Program-made: the position numbers and the translations under genes
Notes under the pieces: generated by a model
Told to the model about the DNA's origin: nothing
Database searches by the model: none
Seen by the model: the letters and a program-made list of their open reading frames with translations, nothing else
Assembly (NCBI RefSeq): GCF_900112605.1
Contig: NZ_FOMJ01000011.1
Span: 1-47,062, forward strand
DNA: 47,062 nt
DNA from: Thiohalospira halophila DSM 15071
GTDB taxonomy: Bacteria > Pseudomonadota > Gammaproteobacteria > Thiohalospirales > Thiohalospiraceae
Reading direction: 5' to 3'
In this document: in pieces, positions 16,370 to 24,379 of the stretch
Numbering within the stretch: position 1 is the stretch's first letter
Layout: every line of letters starts with the position of its first letter

Positions 16370-18697
16370 ATGGATGAACAGCCCATCGACACCCTGCGCC
16401 CGGAGTTCGAGGCGGTTACCGGCCACGTGGGGGGGGAGGCGCCCACCGGCAGCGGCAAGTCCACCCGGCTGCCGCTGTGGTGCGCCGACGCCGGCCGCAC
16501 TCTGGTAGTGGAACCGCGGCGGATCGCGGCCCGCTCCCTGGCCCGCCACGTCGCCGGCCTGGCCGGTACCGAGCCGGGCCACGGCATCGGCTGGGCGGTG
16601 CGCTTCGACAGCCGCTACCGCGATGACTCGGCGGCGATCTTCACCACGCCCGGCGTGGCCCTGCGCTGGCTCGCCGCCGACGGCCTGGCCGGCTTCGCCA
16701 CCGTGATCCTCGACGAATTCCATGAGCGCCGCTGGGACACCGATCTCCTGCTGGCGCTACTACGCCACCACGGGCGACACCGGCTGGTGGTCACCTCCGC
16801 CACCCTGGCCGGGGCGGCCCTGGCCGACTACCTGGACGCCGCCCGCCTGCGGGCCGAGGGCCGCCAGCACCCGGTGGAGACGACCTACAGCGGGGAGCCG
16901 GAGCTGCCCACCACCCGCGGGCTGGCCGACCGGGTGGCCGCTGCGGTGCGCCGGGACCTGGAGCGGACCGACGACCGCGGCGACCGCCTGGTCTTCCTCC
17001 CCGGCCGGGGCGAGATCCGCGCCGCCGCCGAGGCCCTGGGCGACCTGGCGGCGGAGGTCATCGAACTCCACGCCGGGATCGACAACGCCACTCAGGATCG
17101 GGCGCTCACGGCAGCCGATCGGCCCCGGGTAATCCTCGCCACCAACGTCGCCGAGACCTCCCTGACCCTGCCCGGGGTGACGTCGGTCATCGACGCCGGG
17201 CTGGAGCGCCGGACCCACCACCGGGGCGGGCGCTCGGTCCTGGGGCTCCACGCCATCAGCCAGGCCGCCGCCGACCAGCGCGCCGGTCGCGCCGGCCGCC
17301 TGCGCCCGGGCCGCTGCCTGCGGTTGTGGTCGCGCAGCGCCCGGCTGGAGGCGCATACCCCGCCGGAGGTCGCCCGGGAGGAGCTGGACGATCTGTTGCT
17401 GGCGGCGGCCGCCGCCGGGGTCCCGGCCCGGGATCTCGCCTTCCCCGACCCCCTGCCGACCCACGCCGTGGAGCGGGCGGAGACCCGGCTCACCGCCATG
17501 GCGGCGCTGGATGAGGCCGGCCACCTCACCGATCACGGCCGCCGCCTCTTCCCGCTGCCCCTGGATCCGCTCTTCGCCCACCTCATCACCGCCATGCCGG
17601 ATCCGGCGACCACGGCGGCCATGGCCGATCTGGCGGCGGCGCTGACGGCCGGGCCCAACCTGCTGGGCCCTCTCAAGGGCGAGGAACAGCGCCAGACCCT
17701 GCTGGACTGGGCGCCGGAGCCCGACGACGCCGCCACCCTCATCCGCCTGGTGCGCGCCGACCCGCCCCGGCCGGTACCGCTGCGCAAGTCGACGGTAAAC
17801 GAGGCGCGCCGGCTGGCCGACGACATCCGCGCCGCCCTGGACCTGCCACGGCGAACCGAGGACCCGCCGCCGCTGGCCGCCCTGCTCCAGGCGGCGGTGT
17901 CGGCGGTCCCGGAGCTCGGCTTCGTCCGCCGTCTCAAGCGCCGCCAGGCCCTGGGCAACGGCACCGAGGAGGTGGTGGTCGCCGAGGAGTCGCGCCTGCC
18001 CGACGAGGCCGAGGCGGCGGTGGTCTTCGACCAGCACGCCGTCCCCGGCAAGGGGACCAACGAGACGGTCAACCGCGCCACCTGCGCCAGTCCCGTGGAG
18101 CCGGCCACCCTGGCCGCCGCCGGGGTCGGGGGCACCGAGGTCGCCGACCCCGACTGGGACGGCGAACGGATCACCGTCACCGAGAGGCGGACCCTCGCCG
18201 GCCGGACCCTCGCTAGCGAGGCGGTGGAGCCCACGGGGCCCGCCCTGCGTGAGGCCGCCGCCAAACTCGTCCTGGCCGGCCGGCTCTTCGCCGGCACGGG
18301 GGAGGCGGTGAGCGAGGCCATCGAGGCCTGGAACCTCTACCTCCACCTGGAGTGGGGCGAGGGCGAGCCGGCCCCGGAGCCGGCGGCCTGGCTGGCCAAC
18401 CGGCTGGCGGAGCTGGGGGTGGAGAGCGGCGAGGACCTGGCCCTCATCGAGGCCGGGGACCTCGCCTTCCAGGGCGTTCCGAGCTGGCAGCGGGAGCGCT
18501 TCGACGAGCACTATCCCCGCCGCCTGGGGCTGGAGGGCGCCGAGGCGCGGGTCCACTACGACCTCCGCCGCCGCCGGATCCGGGTGGAGAAGACCGCCGG
18601 CCGCCGGCGCACCATCCCGGCCCGGGGCGAGCTACCGGCGTGGCCCGGCTGGCGCATCGAGTACCAGGATGGCTCCCGCGTGGTGGACATCGCTTGA
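16370..18697 (+). CDS. hrpB: HrpB-type DEAH-box ATP-dependent helicase
   Basis: A 775-residue superfamily 2 helicase. The motifs in order are Walker A APTGSGKSTRLPL (residues 24-36), motif Ia VVEPRRIAARSLA, DEFHERRWDTDLLLAL (motif II as DEFH, near 115), SATL (motif III), LVFLPGRGEIR, ILATNVAETSLTLPGV (motif V) and QRAGRAGRLRPGRC (motif VI). The C-terminal region with PSWQRERFDEHYPRRL matches the HrpB-specific domain. The frame is open for about 1000 codons upstream, entirely antisense to the molybdoenzyme and Uma2 genes; the ATG at 16370 gives the expected N-terminus. A GTG at 16337 is a second possibility. Role in E. coli is poorly defined, probably RNA or nucleic-acid remodelling. Confidence 0.9.
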   Translation: MDEQPIDTLRPEFEAVTGHVGGEAPTGSGKSTRLPLWCADAGRTLVVEPRRIAARSLARHVAGLAGTEPGHGIGWAVRFDSRYRDDSAAIFTTPGVALRWLAADGLAGFATVILDEFHERRWDTDLLLALLRHHGRHRLVVTSATLAGAALADYLDAARLRAEGRQHPVETTYSGEPELPTTRGLADRVAAAVRRDLERTDDRGDRLVFLPGRGEIRAAAEALGDLAAEVIELHAGIDNATQDRALTAADRPRVILATNVAETSLTLPGVTSVIDAGLERRTHHRGGRSVLGLHAISQAAADQRAGRAGRLRPGRCLRLWSRSARLEAHTPPEVAREELDDLLLAAAAAGVPARDLAFPDPLPTHAVERAETRLTAMAALDEAGHLTDHGRRLFPLPLDPLFAHLITAMPDPATTAAMADLAAALTAGPNLLGPLKGEEQRQTLLDWAPEPDDAATLIRLVRADPPRPVPLRKSTVNEARRLADDIRAALDLPRRTEDPPPLAALLQAAVSAVPELGFVRRLKRRQALGNGTEEVVVAEESRLPDEAEAAVVFDQHAVPGKGTNETVNRATCASPVEPATLAAAGVGGTEVADPDWDGERITVTERRTLAGRTLASEAVEPTGPALREAAAKLVLAGRLFAGTGEAVSEAIEAWNLYLHLEWGEGEPAPEPAAWLANRLAELGVESGEDLALIEAGDLAFQGVPSWQRERFDEHYPRRLGLEGAEARVHYDLRRRRIRVEKTAGRRRTIPARGELPAWPGWRIEYQDGSRVVDIA

Positions 18698-18799
18698 CCG
18701 GATCGACCAGCGGGGTTAACGGCGTGCCGGTTCAGGGTGTTAGGATCGCCGCAGGCGGGTTCCGACCCGGCCGATCAACACGACACATCCGGAGTCTTC

Positions 18800-19285
18800 A
18801 TGAGCAACATCCAGAGCCAGAAGGTAGTCACCATTGACTACACCCTCACCGATGACAACAGCGAGGTCATCGACGAGTCCACCGGGGGGCAGTTCGCCTA
18901 CCTCCACGGCAGCAGCAACATCATCCCCGGCCTCGAGGATGCCCTGGTGGGCAAGGAGCCCGGTGAGCAGGTGCAGGTGACCCTGGCCCCCGACGACGCC
19001 TACGGCGCGCGCGACGACCAGCTGCTGCAGACGGTGCCGCGGGACATGTTCCCCGAGGGCGCCGAGGTGGCGGTGGGCAATCGCTTCCAGGCCCAGGGCC
19101 CGGACGGCGACACCATCGTCCTGACCGTCACCAACGTCGGTGACGAAGAGGTGGAGGTCGACGCCAACCACCCGCTGGCCGGCGAGACCCTCCACTTCGA
19201 CGTGAAGGTGGTCGACATCCGCGACGCCTCCTCCGAAGAGCTGGAGCACGGCCACGTGCACGGCCCCGAGGGCCACGAGCACTAA
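18800..19285 (+). CDS. slyD: FKBP-type peptidyl-prolyl isomerase, SlyD-like
   Basis: A 161-residue cytoplasmic prolyl isomerase and chaperone. The FKBP fold is split by an insert-in-flap domain as in SlyD: VVTIDYTLTDDNSEVIDEST, IIPGLEDALVGKEPGE and APDDAYGARDDQLLQTVPRD, then the insert (PEGAEVAVGNRFQAQGPDG) and the return DANHPLAGETLHFDVKVV. The C-terminal tail is short but His-rich (HGHVHGPEGHEH) and could bind nickel or other metals. The ATG at 18800 has GGAG 5 bases upstream; an upstream in-frame start would add unrelated residues. A strong hairpin follows the stop. The product assists folding and possibly nickel delivery. Confidence 0.93.
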   Translation: MSNIQSQKVVTIDYTLTDDNSEVIDESTGGQFAYLHGSSNIIPGLEDALVGKEPGEQVQVTLAPDDAYGARDDQLLQTVPRDMFPEGAEVAVGNRFQAQGPDGDTIVLTVTNVGDEEVEVDANHPLAGETLHFDVKVVDIRDASSEELEHGHVHGPEGHEH

Positions 19286-19300
19286 ACGGCTCCCCTCGCG

Positions 19301-19340
19301 CGGGAAGGGCGCGGGGCACCTCCTGCCCCGGCCCTTTCCG
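19301..19340 (+). terminator. Strong GC-rich hairpin after slyD
   Basis: An imperfect stem of about 16 bp runs 19301-19318 against 19324-19340 around a 5-base loop (arms GGGAAGGGCGCGGGGCA and TGCCCCGGCCCTTTCC, one bulge). It starts 16 bases after the slyD stop and lies between convergent slyD and the znuB end. No T-run follows on the plus strand, so it may act as a weak bidirectional terminator or mRNA 3' end stabiliser. Confidence 0.5.
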
Positions 19341-19418
19341 GTCTGTTCCCGAACCGCCCTCCCCATCGAGTAGCCCCGCAACGCGCCCGGAAGGCCGCGT
19401 TCCCGCCCGAGGTATATC

Positions 19419-20213
19419 TCAGGCCGCGACCCGCCGGATCGCCACCACCCCGCCGAAGACCGCCGCCTGGACCACCACGATGAGCGCCCCCACCGGCACC
19501 TCCAGGTACCAGGAGAGGGCCAGCCCGGCGACCGCCGTGGCCGCTCCGATGAGGGCTGCCAGGCCCGTTACCAGCGCGAAGCTGCCGCCGACCAGCCGGG
19601 CGGTGGCCGCGGGCACAACAAAGAAGCTGCTCACCAGGACGATCCCCACCAGCTTCACGGCGGCGATGATGGCGAGGCTGGCGGCGGCGAAGAAGGCGTA
19701 GTCCAGCGCGGCCACCGGCAGCCCGGAGGCCTGGGCCAGCTCGCGGTCGAAGGTCACCAGGGTCAGCCGACCCCAGGCCAGGAGCAGGAAACCGCCGACG
19801 ACCGCGGTCACCACCGCCAGCAGAGCCAGATCCGAGGGGCCGATGGCCAGGATGGAGCCGAACAGGAAGGCGGAGAGGCTGGCATTGGCACCGGAGATCT
19901 CCAGCAGGATGACCCCCAGGGCCATGCCCACGGCGAAGAGCACCCCCACCAGGGTATCCTCCGCCAGCCCCCGGCGGCGCAGCCAGGCGATGGCCAGCCC
20001 CAGCCCCACCGCCGCCGGGAGGGCGACCTGGAAGGGCGCCACCCCCAGCACCAGCCCCAGGCCGATGGCGGCAAAGGCGCCGTGGCTCACGCCGGCAGCG
20101 AGGAAGGCGAGCCGCCGCTGGACCAGGAAGACCCCCACCAGTCCGCCCAGCAGGCCGGCCAGGATCCCGGCCGCCAGGGCGCGCTGCATGAAACCGTAGG
20201 TGAAGAGCTCCAT
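19419..20213 (-). CDS. znuB: Zinc/manganese-type ABC transporter permease
   Basis: A 264-residue inner-membrane permease of the ABC-3 (ZnuB/MntB) family with about eight hydrophobic segments. It starts MELFTYGFMQRALAAGILAG, as ZnuB does, and includes VGVFLVQRRLAFLAAGVSHGAFAAIG split around residues 25-50, LAEDTLVGVLFAVGMALG, and the C-terminal SWYLEVPVGALIVV. The frame extends upstream through the znuC region, but the ATG at 20213 overlaps the znuC TGA by one base (TGATG), which shows translational coupling. It works with the ATPase and binding protein encoded just upstream to import Zn2+ (less likely Mn2+). Confidence 0.92.
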   Translation of the reverse strand: MELFTYGFMQRALAAGILAGLLGGLVGVFLVQRRLAFLAAGVSHGAFAAIGLGLVLGVAPFQVALPAAVGLGLAIAWLRRRGLAEDTLVGVLFAVGMALGVILLEISGANASLSAFLFGSILAIGPSDLALLAVVTAVVGGFLLLAWGRLTLVTFDRELAQASGLPVAALDYAFFAAASLAIIAAVKLVGIVLVSSFFVVPAATARLVGGSFALVTGLAALIGAATAVAGLALSWYLEVPVGALIVVVQAAVFGGVVAIRRVAA

Positions 20214-20947
20214 CACGAGGTCACCCCCAGGTCGTGGTGGTGGCCCACGTGGCCGAAGGCGCGGCGCAGGGTATCCTCCGTGAGGACCTCCGCCGAGGGG
20301 CCGAAGGCGAGGACCGAGTGGTCCAGCAGCAACGAGGTATCGGCGTGGTGGCGGGCCACCTCCCAGTCGTGGGTGATCATGGCCACCGCCAGTTCGGGAT
20401 TGCGCGCCTGGTAACCCTCCAGGCACTCGTAGAGATCCGCCTCGCCGGCGCGGTCCACGCCGGCAGCCGGCTCGTCGAGCATGAGCAGGTCGGGGCCGTG
20501 GACCAGCGCCCGGGCGAGATAGACCCGCTGGAGCTGCCCCCCGGAGAGGGCGTGCAGCGGCCGGTCGGCGAAGGCATCGGCGCCCACCTCCGCCAGCGCG
20601 GCACAGGCCCGCTCCCGGTGGCGGCGCAGGGCCAGCGGCCCGGGCCAGGCGCCGACGATCCCGGAGATCACCACCTCCACCGAGCGCCCCGGGAAGGAGC
20701 GGTCGAAGTTCTTGATCTGGGGTACGTACCCGATGCGCCGGGCGCGGCTCTCCACCCGCCCCTCGTACTCGGCCAGCCCCAGCAGGCAGCGAAAGAGGGT
20801 CGTCTTGCCGGAGCCGTTAGGGCCCAGCACCGCCAGGAACATCCCCGGGGTGATGGCCAGATCCACGTGGTCCAGGGCGGTGACGGCGCCGTAGCGCACC
20901 GTCAGGCCCGAGACGCGGATCAGCGGCGAGCCGGCCGCCTCAGCCAC
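20213..20947 (-). CDS. znuC: Zinc/manganese-type ABC transporter ATPase
   Basis: A 244-residue ABC ATPase. Walker A is LGPNGSGKTTLF, the Q-loop is YVPQIKNFDRSFPG (typical of metal-ion ABC-3 systems), the signature is LSGGQLQRVYLARAL, Walker B is LLMLDEPAAGVD, and the switch His is in ITHDWEVARHHAD. Start choice: the frame is open far upstream, an ATG at 20974 is possible, but the GTG at 20947 has GGAGG 6-7 bases before it and starts in the znuA tail, overlapping it by 8 bases. The C-terminus is His-rich (HVGHHHD). It energises the ZnuB permease. Confidence 0.9.
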   Translation of the reverse strand: MAEAAGSPLIRVSGLTVRYGAVTALDHVDLAITPGMFLAVLGPNGSGKTTLFRCLLGLAEYEGRVESRARRIGYVPQIKNFDRSFPGRSVEVVISGIVGAWPGPLALRRHRERACAALAEVGADAFADRPLHALSGGQLQRVYLARALVHGPDLLMLDEPAAGVDRAGEADLYECLEGYQARNPELAVAMITHDWEVARHHADTSLLLDHSVLAFGPSAEVLTEDTLRRAFGHVGHHHDLGVTS

Positions 20948-21794
20948 CGTAGGCCTCCGCGATCCGGCGGGCATTGAGCCGCAGGAGATCGGGATAGGTT
21001 GCCACCGCCTCGGCGAAGCCCAGGGGGTCCAGCTCCGCCACCCCGACCCCGGCCTCGTCGGCCAGGGCGCGGATGGGGTCCGGCGGCAACTGCGGCTCGC
21101 CGAAGAGGACCGGGATGGACGACTCGCGCAGGGTCCGGATGAGTCCCGCCACCTGACGCGGACCGGGTTCGTTGCCGCGCAGGTCGAGATAGGTTCCGGC
21201 CACCCCCAGGTCGTAGTGGCGGAAGAAGTAGTCGAAGCCGGGGTGGTAGGTGACCACCTGCCGGATGGGGAGTTCGGCGAGCCGACCCGTCGCGGCCTCG
21301 TCGGCCTCGGCCACCGCCGCGCGGAAGGCCGCGGCGCGCTGGTGGAAGGCCTCGGCCTCCTCCGGGCGCAGCTCCGCCAGCCGCTCGGCCAGGGCCCCGG
21401 CGGCGGCCGACATGATCCCGGGATCCAGCCAGATATGGCCATTGATGGCGCCGGATTCGTCGCGAACGGGCTCGAATTCCACCGCATCCGCCACGGCAAA
21501 ACGCGGTGCGCCAGCCCGCCGTACCACCTGCTCCACGTGCTGGGCACCGATCCCGTTGTGGACCACCAGGTCGGCGGACTCCAGGCGGGCGCGGTCGCGA
21601 CTGCCCGGCTCGTAGTGGTGGGGATCGTGGCCACGGCGGACCAGGAGATGGACCTCGGCCCCCTCACCGGCGACCGCCTCGGCGAGCATGGCGTAGGGGG
21701 GGATGGTCGCGACCAGACTCAATGGCCGCGCCCCGGCCGCCCCGGCAAAGAATATCGCCGCCAGTACCAGCCCTGTCCGCATCCAGCCCGCCAT
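20940..21794 (-). CDS. znuA: Periplasmic zinc-binding protein of ABC transporter
   Basis: A 284-residue cluster A-I metal-binding protein. A signal peptide of about 22 residues (MAGWMRTGLVLAAIFFAGA) precedes mature text PLSLVATIPPYAMLAEAVAG. Likely metal ligands are the His of GHDPHHYEPGS, the His of NGIGAQHVEQ, the His of VTYHPGFDYFF, and the acidic residue in LFGEPQLPPDPI. The acidic/His-rich loop that marks many ZnuA proteins is absent, so manganese or iron cannot be fully excluded. It is the first gene of a znuA-znuC-znuB operon on the minus strand, 65 bases downstream of mltF, with its own promoter-like sequence in that gap. Confidence 0.9.
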   Translation of the reverse strand: MAGWMRTGLVLAAIFFAGAAGARPLSLVATIPPYAMLAEAVAGEGAEVHLLVRRGHDPHHYEPGSRDRARLESADLVVHNGIGAQHVEQVVRRAGAPRFAVADAVEFEPVRDESGAINGHIWLDPGIMSAAAGALAERLAELRPEEAEAFHQRAAAFRAAVAEADEAATGRLAELPIRQVVTYHPGFDYFFRHYDLGVAGTYLDLRGNEPGPRQVAGLIRTLRESSIPVLFGEPQLPPDPIRALADEAGVGVAELDPLGFAEAVATYPDLLRLNARRIAEAYGG

Positions 21795-21822
21795 GTCCCC
21801 TCCTCATCGATGTTCTGCCTTC

Positions 21823-21851
21823 AGCATACCGAAGGGGGCAAGCCGGGGACA
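21823..21851 (-). promoter_or_regulatory. Promoter-like element upstream of znuA
   Basis: On the minus strand TGTCCCC (21851-21845) is followed by TATGCTGA, whose -10-like TATGCT lies at 21828-21823, giving about 17 bases between TGTCCC and TATGCT. TATGCT ends 28 bases upstream of the znuA ATG. The same two blocks, similarly spaced, recur upstream of mltF. The -35 match is poor, so it is a candidate only; no clear Zur box was seen. Confidence 0.35.
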
Positions 21852-21859
21852 TGAGGCGG

Positions 21860-23230
21860 CTACCCCTCGAGCTGCCTTTCCAGGATATCGACGTAGTTCC
21901 GGATCCGGCGGACGTAGTGGACCGGCTCGTTACCCCGGGCGTAGCCGTAGCGCAGGTCGCGGTAGTAGCGCGGCTGGGTGAGCAGCGGCAGGACCTCCCG
22001 CATGGACGTCCAGCGGTCCGGGTCCCGATCCAGGCGCTCGGCCAGCCGGCGGGCATCGTAGAGGTGACCCATCCCGACGTTGTAGGCGGCCAGCGCCAGC
22101 CAGGTCCGGTCCCGACCGGTTACCGAGTCCGGGAGGCGTTGGCGCAGATCGGCGAGATAGCGCGCCCCGCCCCGGATGCTCTGCCGGGGATCCAGCCGGT
22201 TCTCGACCCCCACCTCCCGCGCCGTGGGCTGGGTGAGCATCATCAGACCCCGGACCCCGGTGGGGCTGCGGGCGGCGGGATCCCAGTGGGATTCCTGGTA
22301 GGACTGCGCGGCCAGCAGGTGCCAGTCCAGCCCCTCGGCCTCGGCGGCCTGGTGGAAGAAGCGGCGGAACCGCGGCAGCCGGCGGTCGATACGGCGGACG
22401 TAGCGGGCGGTATCCACGTAGTCGAAGATCTCCACGTGGCCGTAGTACCGCGACTGCATCCGCGCCAGGCCGCCGGCGGCCTCGTACTGCGCCATCCACT
22501 CATCCACGGCCGACTCCAGCCCGGCGGCGTCCGACGGCATCAGCCAGGCCAGCGGCTCCTGCTCGGTGATGGGGAAGGCGCGCAGCAGCTCCGGGTAGTA
22601 GCGGCGGTTGATGGCGAAGATGTTGGAGTCGGCCACCGTGCAGTCGACCCGGCGCTCCCAGACCTGCTCCAGGACCAGTTCGGTGCTGAGATCCCGGCCC
22701 ACCTCCCAGTCGAGCCCGGGCACACGGTCGGCCTTCAGTTCTTGCAGGCGCTCCACGTAGCTGCTGTCGCCGATGACCTTGAGGGCCACGTCCGGCAGCT
22801 CGGCGATATCCGAGGGAATATCCCCGCCCCGCCGACAGATCACCTGCTGCTGGACCTGCTGGTAGGAGGGCCCGGTGCGAAAGCGCGCCTGACGCCCCTC
22901 GGTGGCGGTAAGGCCGGCGGCGGCGAGATCGGCCCGGCCAGCCGACAGGTCCTCCAGGATCGTCCCGATCTCGTGGCGGACCTCCAGGCGCAGCTCCACG
23001 CCCAGGTGCTCGGCGAAGGCGGCGACCAGGTCGTACTCGGGACCGGCGGGTCGCCCGTCGCGGTCGATGTAGTAGGTCGTCGGCGCATTGCGGGTGAGGA
23101 CCACCAGCTCGCCGGCCTCGCGGATCTCCGCCAGTTCCGCGGTTCGGGCCTCGGAGGCGCCGTCATCACCACAGCCGACCAAGAGAAGCAGGGCGGTCGG
23201 CACCAGCCCCTTCAGTATCCGGTTGCCCAT
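21860..23230 (-). CDS. mltF: Membrane-bound lytic murein transglycosylase F
   Basis: A 456-residue outer-membrane lipoprotein. The signal peptide ends in a lipobox LLLVGC (Cys near residue 20, Gly at +2). Residues about 40-255 form a periplasmic solute-binding (SBP_bac_3) regulatory domain (GELVVLTRNAPTTYYIDRDG, VAAFAEHLGVELRLEV). Residues about 295-440 form the Slt domain, with the catalytic Glu in SYQESHWDP, then SPTGVRGLMMLTQPTA and the tail NYVDILERQ. It cleaves the glycosidic bond of peptidoglycan to give 1,6-anhydro ends during wall turnover. A promoter-like element resembling that of znuA lies upstream. Confidence 0.94.
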   Translation of the reverse strand: MGNRILKGLVPTALLLLVGCGDDGASEARTAELAEIREAGELVVLTRNAPTTYYIDRDGRPAGPEYDLVAAFAEHLGVELRLEVRHEIGTILEDLSAGRADLAAAGLTATEGRQARFRTGPSYQQVQQQVICRRGGDIPSDIAELPDVALKVIGDSSYVERLQELKADRVPGLDWEVGRDLSTELVLEQVWERRVDCTVADSNIFAINRRYYPELLRAFPITEQEPLAWLMPSDAAGLESAVDEWMAQYEAAGGLARMQSRYYGHVEIFDYVDTARYVRRIDRRLPRFRRFFHQAAEAEGLDWHLLAAQSYQESHWDPAARSPTGVRGLMMLTQPTAREVGVENRLDPRQSIRGGARYLADLRQRLPDSVTGRDRTWLALAAYNVGMGHLYDARRLAERLDRDPDRWTSMREVLPLLTQPRYYRDLRYGYARGNEPVHYVRRIRNYVDILERQLEG

Positions 23231-23258
23231 GCCCTCTCCTCATCAGACATCCGTGCTC

Positions 23259-23286
23259 AGCATAGCGCAGGCATGGCGCGGGGACA
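23259..23286 (-). promoter_or_regulatory. Promoter-like element upstream of mltF
   Basis: Minus-strand TGTCCCC (23286-23280) and TATGCTGA (TATGCT at 23264-23259) are separated as in the znuA upstream region, with a 16-base gap between TGTCCC and TATGCT. A shared GATGAGGA follows shortly before both starts. The -10 hexamer is plausible; the upstream block is not a consensus -35. Confidence 0.35.
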
Positions 23287-23326
23287 CGCCAGGGCGGGTC
23301 AAGCGGACACGGCCTCCTCCCCTGCC

Positions 23327-23680
23327 CTAGCCGGCAAGCGCGTCGATGCGGGCCGCGAGGATGAAGTCGTTCTCGGAGAGGCCCCCGATGGCGTGGGTGG
23401 TCAGCCGGACCACCACCTTGCCGTAGCCCACCTCCAGATCGGGATGGTGGTTCTCGGCCTCCGCCAGGTCCTTGATACGGTTGACGAAGTCCACCGCCTG
23501 GACGAAGTCCTTGAGCTTGTACCCCTTCTTGAGGGCCCGGTTGCCGGAGACCACGGCCCAGGGGTTGGTGGCCGCGGCCTCGCCGGCGTTCAGCTCCTCC
23601 AGCAGCGGCGCCATGGCCGCCTCGTCCAGCGGCTCCTGGCCGCCCTCGCAGGGTGTGCAGTGCTGTTCGGTGAGTGTCAT
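23327..23680 (-). CDS. phhB: Pterin-4a-carbinolamine dehydratase
   Basis: A 117-residue enzyme that dehydrates 4a-hydroxytetrahydropterin for cofactor recycling. The family signature is AEAENHHPDLEVGYGKVVV (near residues 73-91), with the catalytic His-His-Pro-Asp, and the preceding KLKDFVQAVDFVNRIKDLA matches the helix of the fold. An extra N-terminal TEQHCTPCEGG with two Cys is common in gammaproteobacterial members. No phenylalanine hydroxylase gene (phhA) lies in the window; many such bacteria keep phhB apart or use it for other pterins, including molybdopterin-related chemistry. The ATG is preceded by GGAGG-type sequence. Confidence 0.93.
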   Translation of the reverse strand: MTLTEQHCTPCEGGQEPLDEAAMAPLLEELNAGEAAATNPWAVVSGNRALKKGYKLKDFVQAVDFVNRIKDLAEAENHHPDLEVGYGKVVVRLTTHAIGGLSENDFILAARIDALAG

Positions 23681-23785
23681 CTCTGCCTCCTCCGGATCGG
23701 GGTGCCCCCATCCTTGACCCGGGGGCCCGGGGAATCAATCCGGCTCGCAACGGGGGAGTTCCACCGGAAGGGGGGGTTGATCCGG

Positions 23786-24208
23786 CTACTCGCCGTCTTC
23801 GGCCACCGACCAGGCCCGCCAGCCGCCGGCCACGGAGAGGCTTCGACCGAAGCCGAGCTCCCGCAGGAGGGCGGCGGCGTGGAGGCTGCGCCGGCCGCTG
23901 TTACAGAGACAGAGCAGGATCCGGTCGGCGCCGAAGTGCTGCCCGTTGATGGTCTGCATGAAGTGGCGCATCTCCCGGTCGTCGGGGACGTCGGCGTCGA
24001 GGATCTCCTGCTCCTCCGGATCCAGCCGGTGGCCCAGGAGGTGCTTGAACTGGAACAGCGGCACCGCAATGCCCTCCTCGGGGGCGCCCTCCACCTCCCG
24101 CTCGAAGGGCTGGCGCACATCCAGCAGGGTGGCAAGGTCGAGATTGATGAGCTCCCGGGCGGTGGCCGCGGTCACCTCCAGTGAGACGTCGGCTTCGCTA
24201 TCGGCCAT
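23786..24208 (-). CDS. Rhodanese-like domain protein
   Basis: A 140-residue single-domain sulfurtransferase-like protein. It opens with an extra N-terminal segment, then INLDLATLLDVRQPFEREVEG split near residues 22-40, typical of CDC25/rhodanese folds. The active-site loop is LLCLCNSGRRSLHAAALL near residue 100, with Cys followed by N-S-G-R-R, and the C-terminal GGWRAWSVAEDGE fits the usual GG-x-x-A-W ending. The Cys-containing loop of six residues suits thiosulfate- or persulfide-transfer activity. Length of the middle section is slightly longer than a minimal rhodanese. It diverges from the sodium channel gene over 170 bases. Confidence 0.88.
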   Translation of the reverse strand: MADSEADVSLEVTAATARELINLDLATLLDVRQPFEREVEGAPEEGIAVPLFQFKHLLGHRLDPEEQEILDADVPDDREMRHFMQTINGQHFGADRILLCLCNSGRRSLHAAALLRELGFGRSLSVAGGWRAWSVAEDGE

Positions 24209-24349
24209 GGGTGTTGGGCTCCCGTATCGCTATGCACTCAAAAATATAGCGCGGGTGCCGAGCCTCGTCGATGATCCGGGAACAGTCCGGTCGGGCCGCC
24301 ACCAGGAACAGGGTTCTCTGACCGGGGGATAAGGGGCCGGGGGATCCGT

Positions 24350-24355
24350 TATACT
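24350..24355 (+). promoter_or_regulatory. -10-like TATACT upstream of Nav-type channel gene
   Basis: A TATACT hexamer, one mismatch from the sigma-70 -10 consensus, ends 24 bases before the TTG start of the channel gene. A good -35 was not seen 17 bases farther up. The same hexamer occurs upstream of two other genes in the window. Confidence 0.35.
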
Positions 24356-24379
24356 GCCGGCCTTCGAGGAGGGACCGAT

